Shown here piece by piece: positions 47,577 through 59,359 of a stretch of DNA of 64,000 nucleotides. A program made the translations under genes and the position numbers. The notes under the pieces were generated by a model. That model was not told where the DNA came from. It saw nothing but the letters and a program-made list of their open reading frames with translations, and ran no database searches. Origin of the DNA: Astragalus membranaceus (Eukaryota > Streptophyta > Magnoliopsida > Fabales > Fabaceae); NCBI GenBank assembly GCA_039519185.1, contig CM076854.1:72039948-72103947 (forward strand), written 5' to 3'. Numbering within the stretch: position 1 is the first letter of the stretch; every line of letters begins with the position of its first letter.

Positions 47577-50430
47577 TGTAACACCCCGGTATTTCTATAA
47601 CAAGAAATACCTAAATATACAATTTGGTTCACATCAGAGTATAAAAAAAAATTCCTGCTTAGATATACATCTTTACAAGAAACAACAGAAACTCATACAT
47701 AACATAGCTCAAATTGTAGTCATGATATAAAATACAGAGACAACGACAGAAGAACATAAACAACTAGGAATGAGTCAATCTTCAATCTTCTCCTCAAGTG
47801 TGTCAACTGACCATTCCGCTTGCTTTCCCGTTTCCTGTTCTCTGTAAAAACAACAACAGATGATAGGGTGAGACAACTTGTCTCAGTGAGTTCTACCGAA
47901 CCCCTCACAATCACTCGATTCAATTATGAAAACCGTTGCAACATAGTTTAATTTATAAACTATTTGCTCAAATATATACTTAGCCATTTACCGATAGTGC
48001 ACACAACCACAATCTCGGCATCTAATGTGCTACTCAAATATTATTAAGCCTCGTGAATTAATTTATAATTACTAGCTTACCAAACGAAACACCGACCGTG
48101 CAAACACCCACAATCTCGGCGAATCGTGCACCTATTGTAGCATACATCGGCCGTGCAAACAACCACAATCCCGATAACCCCTGCTAGTAATTTCCCTAAC
48201 GATCAGGGCCTATAGGGTGAGGGCTCATGACCTTCCCTTCCTAGTATGCCATTCGTTGGGTCGTCACCCAACTTGATATAATTTATATATCACACTCGCA
48301 TTGGGCCGACTTTCATATTCAATATATCTATATCTAACGTTGTCTATAACCCGTTTTGATGAATAATATACAAGACATCCGGCGTTATAACCACAGTACA
48401 AAACTGGACATATGATCCGGTTTGTTATTCAAAACGTGAACTCACACGCGGTCTACTTTTCGGTTTTTCGCACAATTATATCCTTCAAAAGAGAACGTGC
48501 ATTATACAATTTAATATATATATATATTTAGGTCTTTGAATAAGCTTTCAAACGCACCTGAGAACACCTCAATCGGGTTCCCTGATCAAAAGTTATCGCG
48601 AAAACAAAATCAGTGTGTTTTGCTGAAAAACTGCAAAGCGTCGCGACGCGAACAGGTTCCGTCGCAACGCGAAAAGTTACAGAAGGTTTTCCGTTACAAA
48701 ATAATGAAGGGTCGCGACGCGATGGTTAGCAGAAATGCAGAAAACAGCTTTTCAAAAACCGGTTTGTGTCGTTTTGCTTTGTTCGTTTTCGTTCCGTTTT
48801 TTCGATCGTATCCCAACACAAAAACAGAAAACATATCCAGCATTTCCAGTCCACCATCCAAATCAAAATCAATATAACGTATATATAATTTTATAAAAAC
48901 CGTAAAACGATATTTTCCCGAAAAACGGTTTTTCGACTCGATAAATGTTTCGAAATGAAATTAACCATTGAACCAGAATTTCCATTAGTTTAGAATCAAT
49001 AATCAAAACCCTAATCGTGAGTAGAACTCACCGGTCGTGATGAAAATCACGGAATTTGCCGAGACTTCGAAACGCTCCAACACGTAACCACTCGAACAAT
49101 CCCCGAATTTGATTCCCACGCTCCAACGAATTTGAAACCGCTTCAAAACTAGCCCCATCACCGAACCAGCTACTGGAGCATATCCAAATGCATCGCAATT
49201 CAACGATGTAATTCCCTTCCCAGGACGATCTAACCTCAACTCCGGGAATGCGGCCATTTATCTTCAAATCGGTGCCTAATTTGTAGATAATTTTGTCTAC
49301 TTTCATATGGTTCAAGTCCCACACTGATATGATGAGTATTCAGGGAGTTATGGCTAAAACACGGTGACTGATTCGAAATTGACCCTAATTCAAAAGTAAA
49401 ACTTGTAAATCATTTTTCTCCCACAATACTCAGTCAAATTAAGTGGTTCTTGTGCCTAAACTAGAGGATTTCGTGTCTACTTTCTGCATCAACAAAAATG
49501 AACTTCAAAGGATGTCTGTGTAAAGAGTTATGGAGGAAATACCTAGACTGCCCAGAATGGAATTGCTGCAGTATTTTCCAGCAACTATGACTCCTTCTTC
49601 CAACCATCTTGTCTCCACGAATTTGTCCTCTAACTCACTCCAATAAATAATGTGGCTTCAGCTCTAACCTACTCTGGCTTCAGTTTGGACATGCAACTCC
49701 ATTTTACAATGTAGCCCCAATTCTACCTTAACCTAGACTTCATTTTCACATGCAAGGTAGATAGGGGTTCAAAACTCCATTAATGGTCACAAGGAGCTTT
49801 GAGCTTTGACCATGGAAGAACAGAACTGGAGATGGATCAGTAGCTGGAAATGGTACCAATGTGAAGAGAATCGAAAATGGGAGAGATTGGTGCAAAGAAG
49901 GCCTACATGCATTGAAGGGATGATGACTTCCTTCACTTCCTCTCCTTCTTCCACTTCGCCTTCTCCCTCTCTTTCACCTTCTTTTACTTCTGATTTCACA
50001 GGTTTGGCTAAAATGAGGGAGTGTGGGAGTTCAGTTGGGTTAGGGGCTGATGTGTTTTAAAAAAGGAAGGGAAATGACCAAAATGCCCTTAGCTTAAAAC
50101 TCCCACTTGCTCCATTTTTTAATCCATCAAGCACTCATCAATTCATATGACTTTAATACCATTCTCATGATCCTACTATGACTAGGACCCAATCTATCAT
50201 TCACTAATTGACACATCGTCGATAAGAGGCGAGATGACGATTTTACCCTTGTGCTCTAGTTCCCACAATAATTCACACACTTCGGATAAATTGTGTGTAT
50301 TTCATATAATTGAGCAATTTAATATTAATTTCGCGAGATTATCATATCCATGACTCAATTCATCATTTGATCGGATGATAAATTGACAGTTGATTTCGTA
50401 AACCGAAATTTTCGAAACAGGGATGTTACA
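47577..50430 (-). mobile_element. E-family 5' LTR, copy E4
   Basis: 2854 bp with tgtaacacccc...gggatgttaca ends and a primer site at its left side. Related to E1, E2 and E3. Contains gtcgcgacgcgaa repeats at 48655-48725 and blocks shared with E2, such as gtagataattttgtctactttc (49274). Small open frames inside have no known domain. Confidence 0.85.
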
Positions 50431-52313
50431 ATAAGATGCACAGAGTGGAAACTAACTGACTCAAACAAGAGTAAATGCACATTGCATACAATTCACTATA
50501 CAAATGCTTCATAGAGAGTTAACATAATTAGAGACATGATAGAAGAAATTTTTGATGACACATTAGTTAACAAAATAGACCATTTTGATCATTTACCATG
50601 GGGTGGTTGAGATGCATTGTTTTGCTGACAAAAAAAAATGTGAATGAGCTGCAAACAGTAAATAACTTCTTCTTTTTGAAAATTGAGTGTGTTGAAACAC
50701 CCTGAGTTTGCAACTAAGTTCGACCTCATTTGAAAATTAGTAGGTTAAGCTTTTGCCAATGACGAACAATCAATTAAAATGTATTTCGCAAGAACGCCTC
50801 ATCTCTCATCACAGTTTTTTTAAATTATGCTCATGTTTGTTTTCTATTTTTTTGGTAATGCATGAATGAACAAATTATAATGTATAGGCATGATGCAAAT
50901 GCATGAAAGAATGATCACTTAAAAGCTCACTATTATAACTGGTTTTTCTTTTGGTTTTTTAGAGACAGTGAAATATGTAAATGATGCAAAGTATCATTTA
51001 TAATTTAAAATGGAATGCCAACTGGATATATATTTTTTGATGATGGATGATGCAATAATAATGACATGATTTTTTTATTATTATTTTGAAATGGTGCATG
51101 CATGCAAAAATGATTTATGACTAAAATGATGAGACGATGTAATGATGAAACAACATGGTTTTTTTTGTTTTTTTTAATTAGGATGACAACATGAGTGAAA
51201 TGATGTATGAATTTCATGATGTTGCAAATGATGAGATGCCTGGTTATTTTTGAATCATTATGAGTGAATGGTGGTGGTGCATGCTAAATGAGATGTTTAT
51301 GTTATATTGCTAAAAATTGTTTTTTTTATTTATGCGAGGAAATGCATGATACACACAATGATTTTTAATGCATGGAAAGGAAAATTAATGACATGGTTTT
51401 TTGAATGAATGAGAAGGTTATATTTTTGTTTTTTATTTTTTGGAAAAGGGGAACCAGGCGCATGAGCATATGAATGGATGCATGAAATGTGAATGTGTCG
51501 CGTCGGGGAATTGTAAACTTTTTATTCGAAGAGTAAAGTATAATTCAGGTTGTTTGACTTTCAAATGCATTTTTTCTTATATTTTCATCCACCTTTCTTA
51601 TAAAAAAGGTTTTATAATTACCCGACGGTCATGCAAAATGAGATGTTTTTGTTTATGACATGCAGAGAAGAAGGAAAATAAGAATGCATGAGACACGCTT
51701 GCAAGAATAAAATAGGTTTTTTTTTTGGGTTTTTTCTTTTTAGGGAAATGAGAAAAATGTATTAGTGTTTGTTTGAATGCAGGGGTATGAAGCTCCTTTG
51801 TGTCCTACAACGATTCCTAAGAGAATAGGTCTAAGGCTTTTCTATTTAGTGAACCTTTCAAAGGGTAGCTCTAAAGGGTCCTAAATAAGGTTCCTAGAAC
51901 CAACGATCCCAGTTAAGAACACTGATCCCAACAATAAGCAAGCTATTAGGAGTGACAGCATTCTCAAAAGAGACCAAACTCTAGGTGAGACTTTCGTGAC
52001 CATCCAACAGGACGCACATCCAGTAGGCCATCACTACGCAGTCTTCTAACTTAGGCTATGCTCCAGTCCGGGTATAGGACTATTCTCACGTGTGTGCAGA
52101 AGTTTGATCGTGGAGTGTGTGAAGGAGCAAAATGTCAATTATACCCCCAAGCTGCAAAACAAACAAACACATATACAAAATGGTCTTCTATCCTAAGGTT
52201 TACATATAAATATAATATGCGATAAAATAAAAGACAAGAGAAGGGTAAAAGTAAACATTAAATTAACGACTAATCCTACAACTAATTAGGCATAGGTTTA
52301 ACTCTCTAAAATT
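50431..52313 (-). other. Ogre-like 5' leader, non-coding
   Basis: Between the E4 insertion and the Ogre primer site. Rich in atgatg/atgcatga words (50870-51720), then a more complex stretch (51780-52130). No open frame of interest on the minus strand, although a full Ogre would carry its first ORF and gag after a leader of this kind. Confidence 0.5.
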
Positions 52314-52332
52314 GTCCCCAGTGAAGTCGCCA
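52314..52332 (-). other. Primer binding site of the Ogre-like element
   Basis: The minus strand reads TGGCGACTTCACTGGGGAC directly after the LTR, which is the Ogre-type tRNA-Arg primer site. Confidence 0.8.
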
Positions 52333-52334
52333 GC

Positions 52335-53771
52335 TGTAGCGACTAAAAAATCCGGGTGAGGATTTTTCGAAAGTTCAAAAATGAAGCCGCCACCAATGTT
52401 TAATTATAAGGGCAAACATTAGAAAATCCCTTTGAGTTGGATAAGGGTCCTTGAGACCAAATTTGGGTTCGGGAGTCGGTTATGCGTGGGGAAGGTATTA
52501 ACACCCACGACATCCTTCCTAAAGAAGGTTACCATCTAATTAGTTGTGTTAATTCTAAAAATTTTATTTTACCCTTTTATTAAAATGAAAAAGACTTAAT
52601 AAAATTATTTATTTTTTGTGCTTGACAGGAGTGGGCCCCTGCTCCTACGTATCTCCAGGTGCGATGGAGAAATCAAAGCTACGTAGTTCTTGGTTAGAAA
52701 AAGTTTGGTTTGTTTGTGTTTTTTAATTTAGGGATTTTAGGACTTGTGATCCTTACGGTTCATTTATCCTAAAACGATAACTAACCCGGCCGTACGGCCG
52801 ACTTAATCCCCTGTTTTTGAAAATTTGTTTTTTGTTTGAAAGAAATGCTTGTGTGTTTGTATTTTTTAGTTTAGAAATTATTTCTTTTAAATAGGGATTT
52901 TAGGACCTGATCCGTACGGTTCATTCGTGGTTCTAAAAAGCTGACTAATCCGATTGTACGACCGACTTAATCTCCTATTTTGTTTTTGGAAATATTTATT
53001 TATTTAAGAGAGGAAAAGGAATATTTTGTTTTTCTGTTTTGAATATGAACGAAAAGTTAACAAAGAAGAAAAAAAATGAAAAGTGCAACTAGTGAAAAAT
53101 AATTTTCATTAATATTTAAAAATAAACTAATTAAAAGAAAAATAAAATAAAAAAGGGAGGGGGAGAGAGCGAGAGCTTCGCTAGGAGAGGGAGAGAATGT
53201 GTTCAGTGTTCTTGTTGAATCACTGCGGTGTGTTTTTCACTGTGGACATGACCTCCTTTTATAGGTGAAGGGTAAGGTAAAGAGTGGACCAGTTGACTTG
53301 CTAGGCAAGTCGACTTGTTGGGCAAGCAGGCTTGCTGGGCAAGCAGGCTTGCTGGGCAAGCAGCTTGTTGGGCTGAAGGTTGATGCTATTGACACCCCCC
53401 GTTTTATTATTTTCATTTTTTCTATTAATTTTGATTTTTTGCAACTTTATTTTATATTTTGGTGATTATAAATGAAAGCAAAAATGATTTTTTTTTGTAA
53501 ATAAGTCAAAAACTTATTATTATTTTTTAAATATAAAAGGTTATTTTTGACTAATTAAAAGACAAATCTGTAAAAGAACAAGTTGGGCCAAAGCCCGATC
53601 GGAAAAATCTAAAATAGGCCCAATAACGTGAATTACTACGCACATGCCCAATAAAACGAGATAGCATCCGAACAAGCTCAAAAGCTAATTCACGGTAATA
53701 GGTCCTGCGAACTGGTAAAAATAACGACGATTGTAGTAAAAAGAGCGGACAAAATTGGGGTATAATTAACA
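52335..53771 (-). mobile_element. Ogre-like 5' LTR (right copy)
   Basis: 1437 bp, near-identical to 33159-34568. Its outer end reads ggtataattaaca rather than ggtataaca, a short insertion. The repeat unit resumes just after it. Confidence 0.9.
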
Positions 53772-54655
53772 ATGGGGAGGAAGACAAGTTGTATGGTGGG
53801 AATTACAAATTGTCCGAGATTCATGCTGGATAGTGGAATGCTACTTGAACGATTGGGTCACTTTGGTACGTTAAGTTATCTCATCTGTCCACTTTTAGCA
53901 ATTTTCACAATGCCTCTCTTACATCATCGCTTATCCAACTATCTTTTTCTTTTAATATTTTTACGTTTTGAGACTAACGTTGCTTCCTATGTGTTTTTTG
54001 CTTTTGTTTAAATTGGACCATGTCGTGGATTTGGCTTACTTTACCGAAATTAATTTGCAGCAACCAATAGATCGTTTGCATGATGATGTCTCCTATGCTA
54101 TGACAGGAAGAAAAGGAAAATGTTATTGCATTGGTGGAGGGACAGGTAATGTTTAGATTTTTATTTTTGGTTTTCTTTCAATTTTTGGGTTTATATTCTG
54201 TCTATTTTGACATGTGAATTTTTGGATATGCAAAATTATATTATAAGAAACTATAAGGGGTACTCCAGTTCATATACAAATCAAACTGACAGGTTCGTAG
54301 ACATTCTAGCAGCCAAGAGCACAAATAAGAATGTTCCTCACAACCAAATGAGAGTGATCCACAGGAAAAATAATTAAAGCTAATCATACATGGATCCATT
54401 CACATTGAAACTTCAAATGGAATTGTCAACCGAAAATATAATTTGGACATAAATGTGGAACCATAATTAATCAAAAATTGTATTCAAATTCAACAATTAA
54501 TTAGCCACTCATTTAATTTGGTAACTTATAATAAAAATTTGAATTCAAATTCAAAAATTAATTGGTCACTCAATCAATCAGACAACTTATTATAGAAATA
54601 TCTGTACCATTAATAATTCAATGGAAGAGTTTGATAAATCATTAAATTGGATAGG
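53772..54655 (+). repeat. 1.15-kb tandem repeat units, copy 5 (right part) and partial copy 6
   Basis: Continues block A cut at 33158 (aggaagacaagttgtatggtg), then block B at about 54058-54145 and a partial further unit that ends near attaaattgg. The array is not seen beyond this point. Confidence 0.85.
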
Positions 54656-54885
54656 ATATCATACCTTTTAAACCTCAATGGGTATGGGAGTGTTCACCTC
54701 TTACTTAATTATAAATATTTTCTTAGTATATATTATGAAATTTTGAATTATTTTAATAGAGACCGGGTCATGCGGTTCGATCAATGACCCACCGGTCCAC
54801 CCAATGACTCGGTGACCCGGTGCCATGTCTGGGTTGATCACCGGTCCGGGTTTAACAACACTGACCTAACTTCTTTTGCCATTTA
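54656..54885. other. Degenerate repeat remnant
   Basis: Contains an inverted-repeat-like segment (gaccgggtcatgcggttcga, ggtgacccggtgcc, accggtccgggtttaacaac), a composition common at ends of plant hAT-like elements. Too short and decayed to classify. Confidence 0.3.
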
Positions 54886-55475
54886 TTATTGTTTCAAATC
54901 GATGACACCCTTCAACATAAGCCTCAGTACCATAGAAGATAATTTCATCTTGTAACTTGATGATGATTTCATACATTGAAAATATAAATCCATATATTCC
55001 CTGGTTTTGGGTTGGTCAATCATCTTGCCAATAGTACTCATCAATTCACACGAAGCTTCAACATCTTCATCATTGTGACACAGTAACTTGAGGATGCACA
55101 CATGCATTATCCTATCTGTCAACATCATCTTCTTATACAGCTCTCCAATCAATACCAAGCCTGCGTCTTCTAGCATTTTGGATTCTTTCTCAAATTCTTT
55201 CTGGCACTTGTTTATTAATAATCTCTTAAAATATATCTCTCCATTCTGTTGACTGAGAGCAGGCAATGCATCTGCCATATGTACACATAAGTTGCATACA
55301 TTTCAATGGAAATAGGTTCCATTAAAGCCTTCTCAAAGATTTGTGAGACTAAACTCTCAAGTGTGACTTCATTTTCAATATTAACTACTAATACCTGCTC
55401 AGAAACGTCCTTAACATTCTGAGGAGTTAGCATGTTCAATATATTTCTAAACTGCGTCTGCTTCACCTCTTCCAT
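54886..55475 (-). pseudogene. eIF4G MIF4G-domain fragment
   Basis: On the minus strand an ATG at 55475 opens MEEVKQTQFRNILNMLTPQN, then SQIFEKALMEPISIEMYATY. A one-base shift near 55278 leads to ALPALSQQNGEIYFKRLLIN, VLIGELYKKMMLTDRIMH and LMSTIGKMIDQPK, ending with a stop after GVIDLK. These are the ordered motifs of the MIF4G domain of plant eIF4G, the scaffold that binds eIF4A and eIF3. The eIF4E-binding region and C-terminal MA3 domain are absent, and the usual acidic linker between the FE and IGELYKK segments is shortened. An acceptor-like tttatttgtag precedes the ATG. Probably a pseudogene or captured piece. Confidence 0.85.
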
Positions 55476-56034
55476 GGGAAACTGCTACAAATAAAATATA
55501 GAAGAGATCGAATGACAATGGTTCCGAAATTTTAAAATAGTATTGATGGAAACCAAGAGGCGCGCTAGAGTGCAATGTGTATAAAAGTGGAAACAAAGAG
55601 TCGTCAATTAATTGTGCAAAAGAGTGGAAACAAAGAGTCACAGAGAGAAAAACAACTCTATTATCAATTAAGTGCTATTGGAAAATGTACACAATTTAGT
55701 AGTACTCTCTCGCTCCAAGAGAGTGGTTGATTAGAAAGCTCGGCAGAAAGTAAAATGTTAGTCCATCTCTATGAACAGCACAGCCAAAAAAATGTAACAT
55801 GTACTATTTCCCTTGCTAATATTTATAATTTATAATTATTTTATGTAACATATATTATAATAAAATTAAAAAACTATAAAGAAAAATGTTAGATTGAAAA
55901 GATAGAAGAGAGAGGTCATGAGATGAGAAAATATAAGAAAGATATGAGAAAGTCTTTTCTTAACAATATCATTATGGCCGGCAAAAACATATTTATCCCA
56001 ATAGAGACCAAGGTTGTTGCGAATTTAACATAAA
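55476..56034. other. Unassigned stretch upstream of the eIF4G fragment
   Basis: The minus strand has a short open frame with no known domain. A 20-bp repeat (gtggaaacaaagagtc) occurs near 55587 and 55625. AT-rich beyond 55780. No gene supported. Confidence 0.45.
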
Positions 56035-56386
56035 TGTTCTGTCCTGTATCTCTGAACCGGTATCCGATTTTAGATACCAAGTCCGATCCGAGATAGTTGG
56101 TAGAAATGGTCTTGGTCTGTCCGAGCTCCGCTTCGATCCGAAGTGGGGTGGTATCTGCAAAGACACTCCGACGCTCAAGTCAGCAAGTGGGTCTGTTGCA
56201 AGTAAGTATATTGGAAAGATAGTGTACCTTTAATGCTTGCATTAATGCTCATTTATAGGGACAAAAATGTGTTTGAATCCAATGGGAACCGTTGGATTAA
56301 GGGTTTTGATCCCAACCAGTTATTGATGAATTTGTCTTTGGTGTTGGGTCTAACCAAATGGAAAAGGTGTGGCCCAATCCATAACA
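56035..56386 (-). mobile_element. 3' LTR of a second Tat-like gypsy element
   Basis: 352 bp from tgttctgtcc to ccataaca, the same termini as the LTR at 319-760, with the shared ctccgacgctcaagtcag block. On the minus strand it follows a purine tract, so it is the 3' LTR and the element's interior extends to the right. Confidence 0.75.
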
Positions 56387-56400
56387 GTTGCCCCCCAAGT
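56387..56400 (-). other. Polypurine tract of the second Tat-like element
   Basis: The minus strand reads ACTTGGGGGGCAAC immediately before the LTR start TGTTATGG. Confidence 0.7.
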
Positions 56401-57240
56401 CAGGTTGCCTTGGGGCAAGCTTGACTTGAGATGTCATCCAGGTTTGAACTACCTTCTGCGATCCTCCGAGGCCGGGCTTGTACTCATGTGAGTTTCTGCC
56501 CCCATCCTTGGAGTGTCCGAGATTCAGGTCTTGCCCAAACTTCGTACGTGAGTTCACAATCTTCGGCGCGAGCTTCAATTATTGGGTCTGGTGAATATGG
56601 CGACCTTTAGAGGCCGGGCTTTTACTCTCGTGAGTGTTTGCCCCCAGCCTCGGAGTATTTATTGGGGGGAGCATCAAGTGACTCGAGGTGCCCCTTCAAT
56701 TGGCGACGCTTTGATTCCATCACCTGACAACGAGGCCATTGATTGGGCGCGTCGTTCGATGGCGGCTGGAGTAATGATGGCGCCTTGTTCCACGCGCGTG
56801 TCATAGATGCTACTGATTGGGCGTGCCTCTTAGGTTCAGGCCCTATTCGTAGCCCCTGGCCCGCCATAAATACGGGAGTAACTCCCCCCATTTGTACAAG
56901 TTCTTTGCAATTCGCTCTGACTACCGATCTTAGCATCGTCATTCTGGTCTTCTATTTGAGTTTCCGGTCTACCATATAGTGGCGAGAGTCTAGGCGTTTT
57001 AGCACTGTGAGATTATCCAAGCTCGAAAACAAGCCCAGCCTCTTTAATCTCCCAATACCCGAGGTCAGTGACTTTATAATTGCTTTTTGTTTTTGCTGGG
57101 ACTTCCCTTAGCCCGTCATTACTTATTCAGAGTAGGGGTCGTCAGGTCGGGTTCCGACTTGGTTGCGGACCCACCTCTTCGCTCAAACCTGACATTGTGT
57201 GCCCAGGTCCGATCTGGCTAGAACAAAGCAAACCTTAAGG
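56401..57240. other. Tat-like element, 3' non-coding region
   Basis: Two imperfect copies of a block (gaggccgggcttgtactcatgtgagtttctgcccccatcc and gaggccgggcttttactctcgtgagtgtttgcccccagcc, split here at 56466-56503 and 56610-56648) suggest local duplication. A plus-strand TATA-like cataaatacggg at 56873 lies upstream of the antisense ORF and may be its promoter. Confidence 0.45.
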
Positions 57241-57242
57241 CC

Positions 57243-59359
57243 AGGGTCGTTAACATAGATCGTCCGAATATAGCAAAGCTGGTGGCTTCTGGTCAAAATT
57301 CTTCTGAAGAAGCTCGCGCTGAGAACATCGGATCGGCAAGACCCGAGGTTCAAGAAGATCTGAGGTCTGCTCCAAACAACTTGAAAGCGGAGGACCGTTC
57401 TCCCGAGGTTCCGAGCAACGAGCTGCTGGAGGAAGGTCTAACAAGTGGGCGACGATCTGAGGATGTGGTGAACATTGAGTCGGATATGTCCAATGCTGAG
57501 TGGGGTGCAGAAGAGCGGGGGAGTGCAAACTCTAGCTGGAGTTCCGATGATAGTGAGACTGAAGGAGGTTTTGGGAAGCTTGAACCTCTCCCCTGCACAG
57601 ATTCACACCAACGCATGGGCCTTCATGCGGGCTTTTGAGTTGATGTGCATTCATTTGGAGAGGCCGATCTCCACCAATTTATTCTTCTATCTTTTCGAGA
57701 TAAATAGGAGGCACGAGGAGCGGTCCACAGAGCGGTGGGAACATGTGAGCTTCAGAGCTAGAAGGTTCACCAAGATCTTCATGCCCTATACCGACTCTCT
57801 GAAGGGAAATTGGAAAGATAAATTCTTCTTCGTTGAGCCTGTGAACGACGAAGTCGTAAAGTATGTCGGCAAGTATAGTGACGATGGACGATCTTTGGAG
57901 TCCACTAAGTTTCCCATTGGGTGGTCCATTTCTCACTTCAATCGCCCACCCAACGCCTATACAGTCAGCAGGAGCAGATTAAGTGATGTAGACCAAGAAT
58001 CCTTGGCGATCCTGACCAACTTCCGTGACCTGATCCCTTGGAAAGATCCTAAGAAATTTGGTATTGATACGGCGAAGTTGGTCGAGACGGGCTCGAAGTC
58101 AAAGGTGCTAGAAGCGCTTGGTAGGGACGAACACTGATAAAATGTTTTTAACTTTTATTTCATCTTTTAAGAGCGGTATCCCTAATCTTCTCTTCAAATT
58201 TGTTTATTTTGCAGATAACATGGCTCTTGATAAGTTCGCCATTCTGAGGGCAGCTATTGAAAAGAGGGCCGGACTACACCAAGGCAGCTCCGATGCTCCA
58301 TCGATCCCTTAGGGAACCCCTCGACGGGTTGTACCTCTCAACACCGTCACTATTGCGAGTGTTAAAGACCAGCTTGGCGACCTTCAACATCGGAAACACC
58401 AGCAAAATTTGGCGCTAGAGGATCGCCCCTCAGATCATGCTTTCCTTTCGCAACCCCCGGGAAAAAGGGTGAGATCTGGTCAAAAGCGGTTCCTCCAAGG
58501 CGTCGAAGAAGGGTCGCCATGAAAAAGACGGGTCGAAGAAGCGCCGATCTTCAAGCATCTCAATAGATTGTGATTTTTTGAAGAAGAATCTTAAGGAATA
58601 TCGGGTCGCCGCGGCAAAACTTTTTAGGCATATGGCCGACATCTCCAAGGTGCAGAAGGAGGAAGCTAAAGCCCGAGTTAGAGGTAATCATGGGAAACCA
58701 ACGTCTCTTTCTTTTACAGCTTTTGTTGCCGATATCTCCAAGGTGCATTATTTTCTTTCTTTTATTTCAGGGGCCTTGAAAGAGAGAGATGAGGGGCGAG
58801 CTTTGAGGGAAAGAGAACGGAAAAAGTATGGGTCGCTTTCTTCCACCCTGGCAAATGATCAGAAGGACCTCTCCGATCTCCGAAAGGAGAGAGGAGAACT
58901 TGTGAATGAGAGGGACTCTGCTTGTAGCAAGATAAAAGAGCTCGAACTTCGGATTATCGAGCTAGAGGCCAAAGAGAAGCAGGCTGCGGAGTTGGTCACA
59001 ACCCTGAGGACTAGGATTTCTGAGCTTGAGGCCGAGATGCAGAAGGCTATGGAGGAGAGAATCAGTCTCAGCTCCGACCCCCAAGGTCAGCTTGGCGAGC
59101 TTGAAGAGAAGCTGAGACAGGCTGAGGAGAAGACCCGGAAAGCAGAGCTTGAAACTGCCGACATAGCAGAGATGGCTCCTGGGATGGCGGGGGAAGGCTT
59201 TGATAAAGCTCTTGCTCAAGTTGCATGGTTCACCCTTCACTTCCTCTGGACAAAAAGATATTCAACGTGGAACACGACATGGTGGAAGATAGGATAGTCA
59301 AGTCCGATTCCGTCACCAATGAGCGTACCATTGTCTATCCCCGCCATTGCGATGCTTAG
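57243..59359 (+). pseudogene. Antisense ORF of a Tat-lineage element (Transposase_28 / 'putative gypsy type transposon')
   Basis: Encoded on the strand opposite to the element's gag-pol. Exon 1 (57243-58120) begins acidic, shifts frame near 57570, then shows the family core LNLSPAQIHTNAWAFMRAFE and HFNRPPNAYTVSRSRLSD. Intron 1 is 58121-58214 (gtaggg...tttgcag). Exon 2 starts DNMALDKFAILRAAIEKR, with TAG at 58309 and a frame change near 58475. Intron 2 is 58684-58770 (gtaatc...atttcag). Exon 3 is a long coiled coil (ERDEGRALRERERKKYGSLS onward), shifts near 59240, and ends at 59357 after TIVYPRHCDA. The role of these proteins is unknown. Confidence 0.8.

Larger units (their letters stand above)
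33159..53771 (-). mobile_element. Ogre-like Ty3/gypsy element with internal nested insertions
   Basis: Two LTRs of about 1.4 kb with the same orientation flank 17.8 kb. On the minus strand the right LTR is followed by a tRNA-Arg-type primer site and the left LTR is preceded by a purine tract, so the element reads right to left. Flanks rejoin one repeat unit (aataataaaagggg ... aggaagacaagttgt), proving the insertion. None of the long gag-pol or ORF1 frames of a full Ogre is present. Only leader and 3' non-coding parts remain besides nested elements, so it is a deletion derivative. Confidence 0.8.

Noticed and set aside
49003..50060. Several 70-100 residue frames
   Set aside because: They lie within the E4 LTR, overlap on both strands and have no recognisable domain.
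56233..56979. Overlapping frames on both strands
   Set aside because: Located in the LTR and 3' non-coding part of the Tat-like element, with no conserved motif and no codon bias visible.
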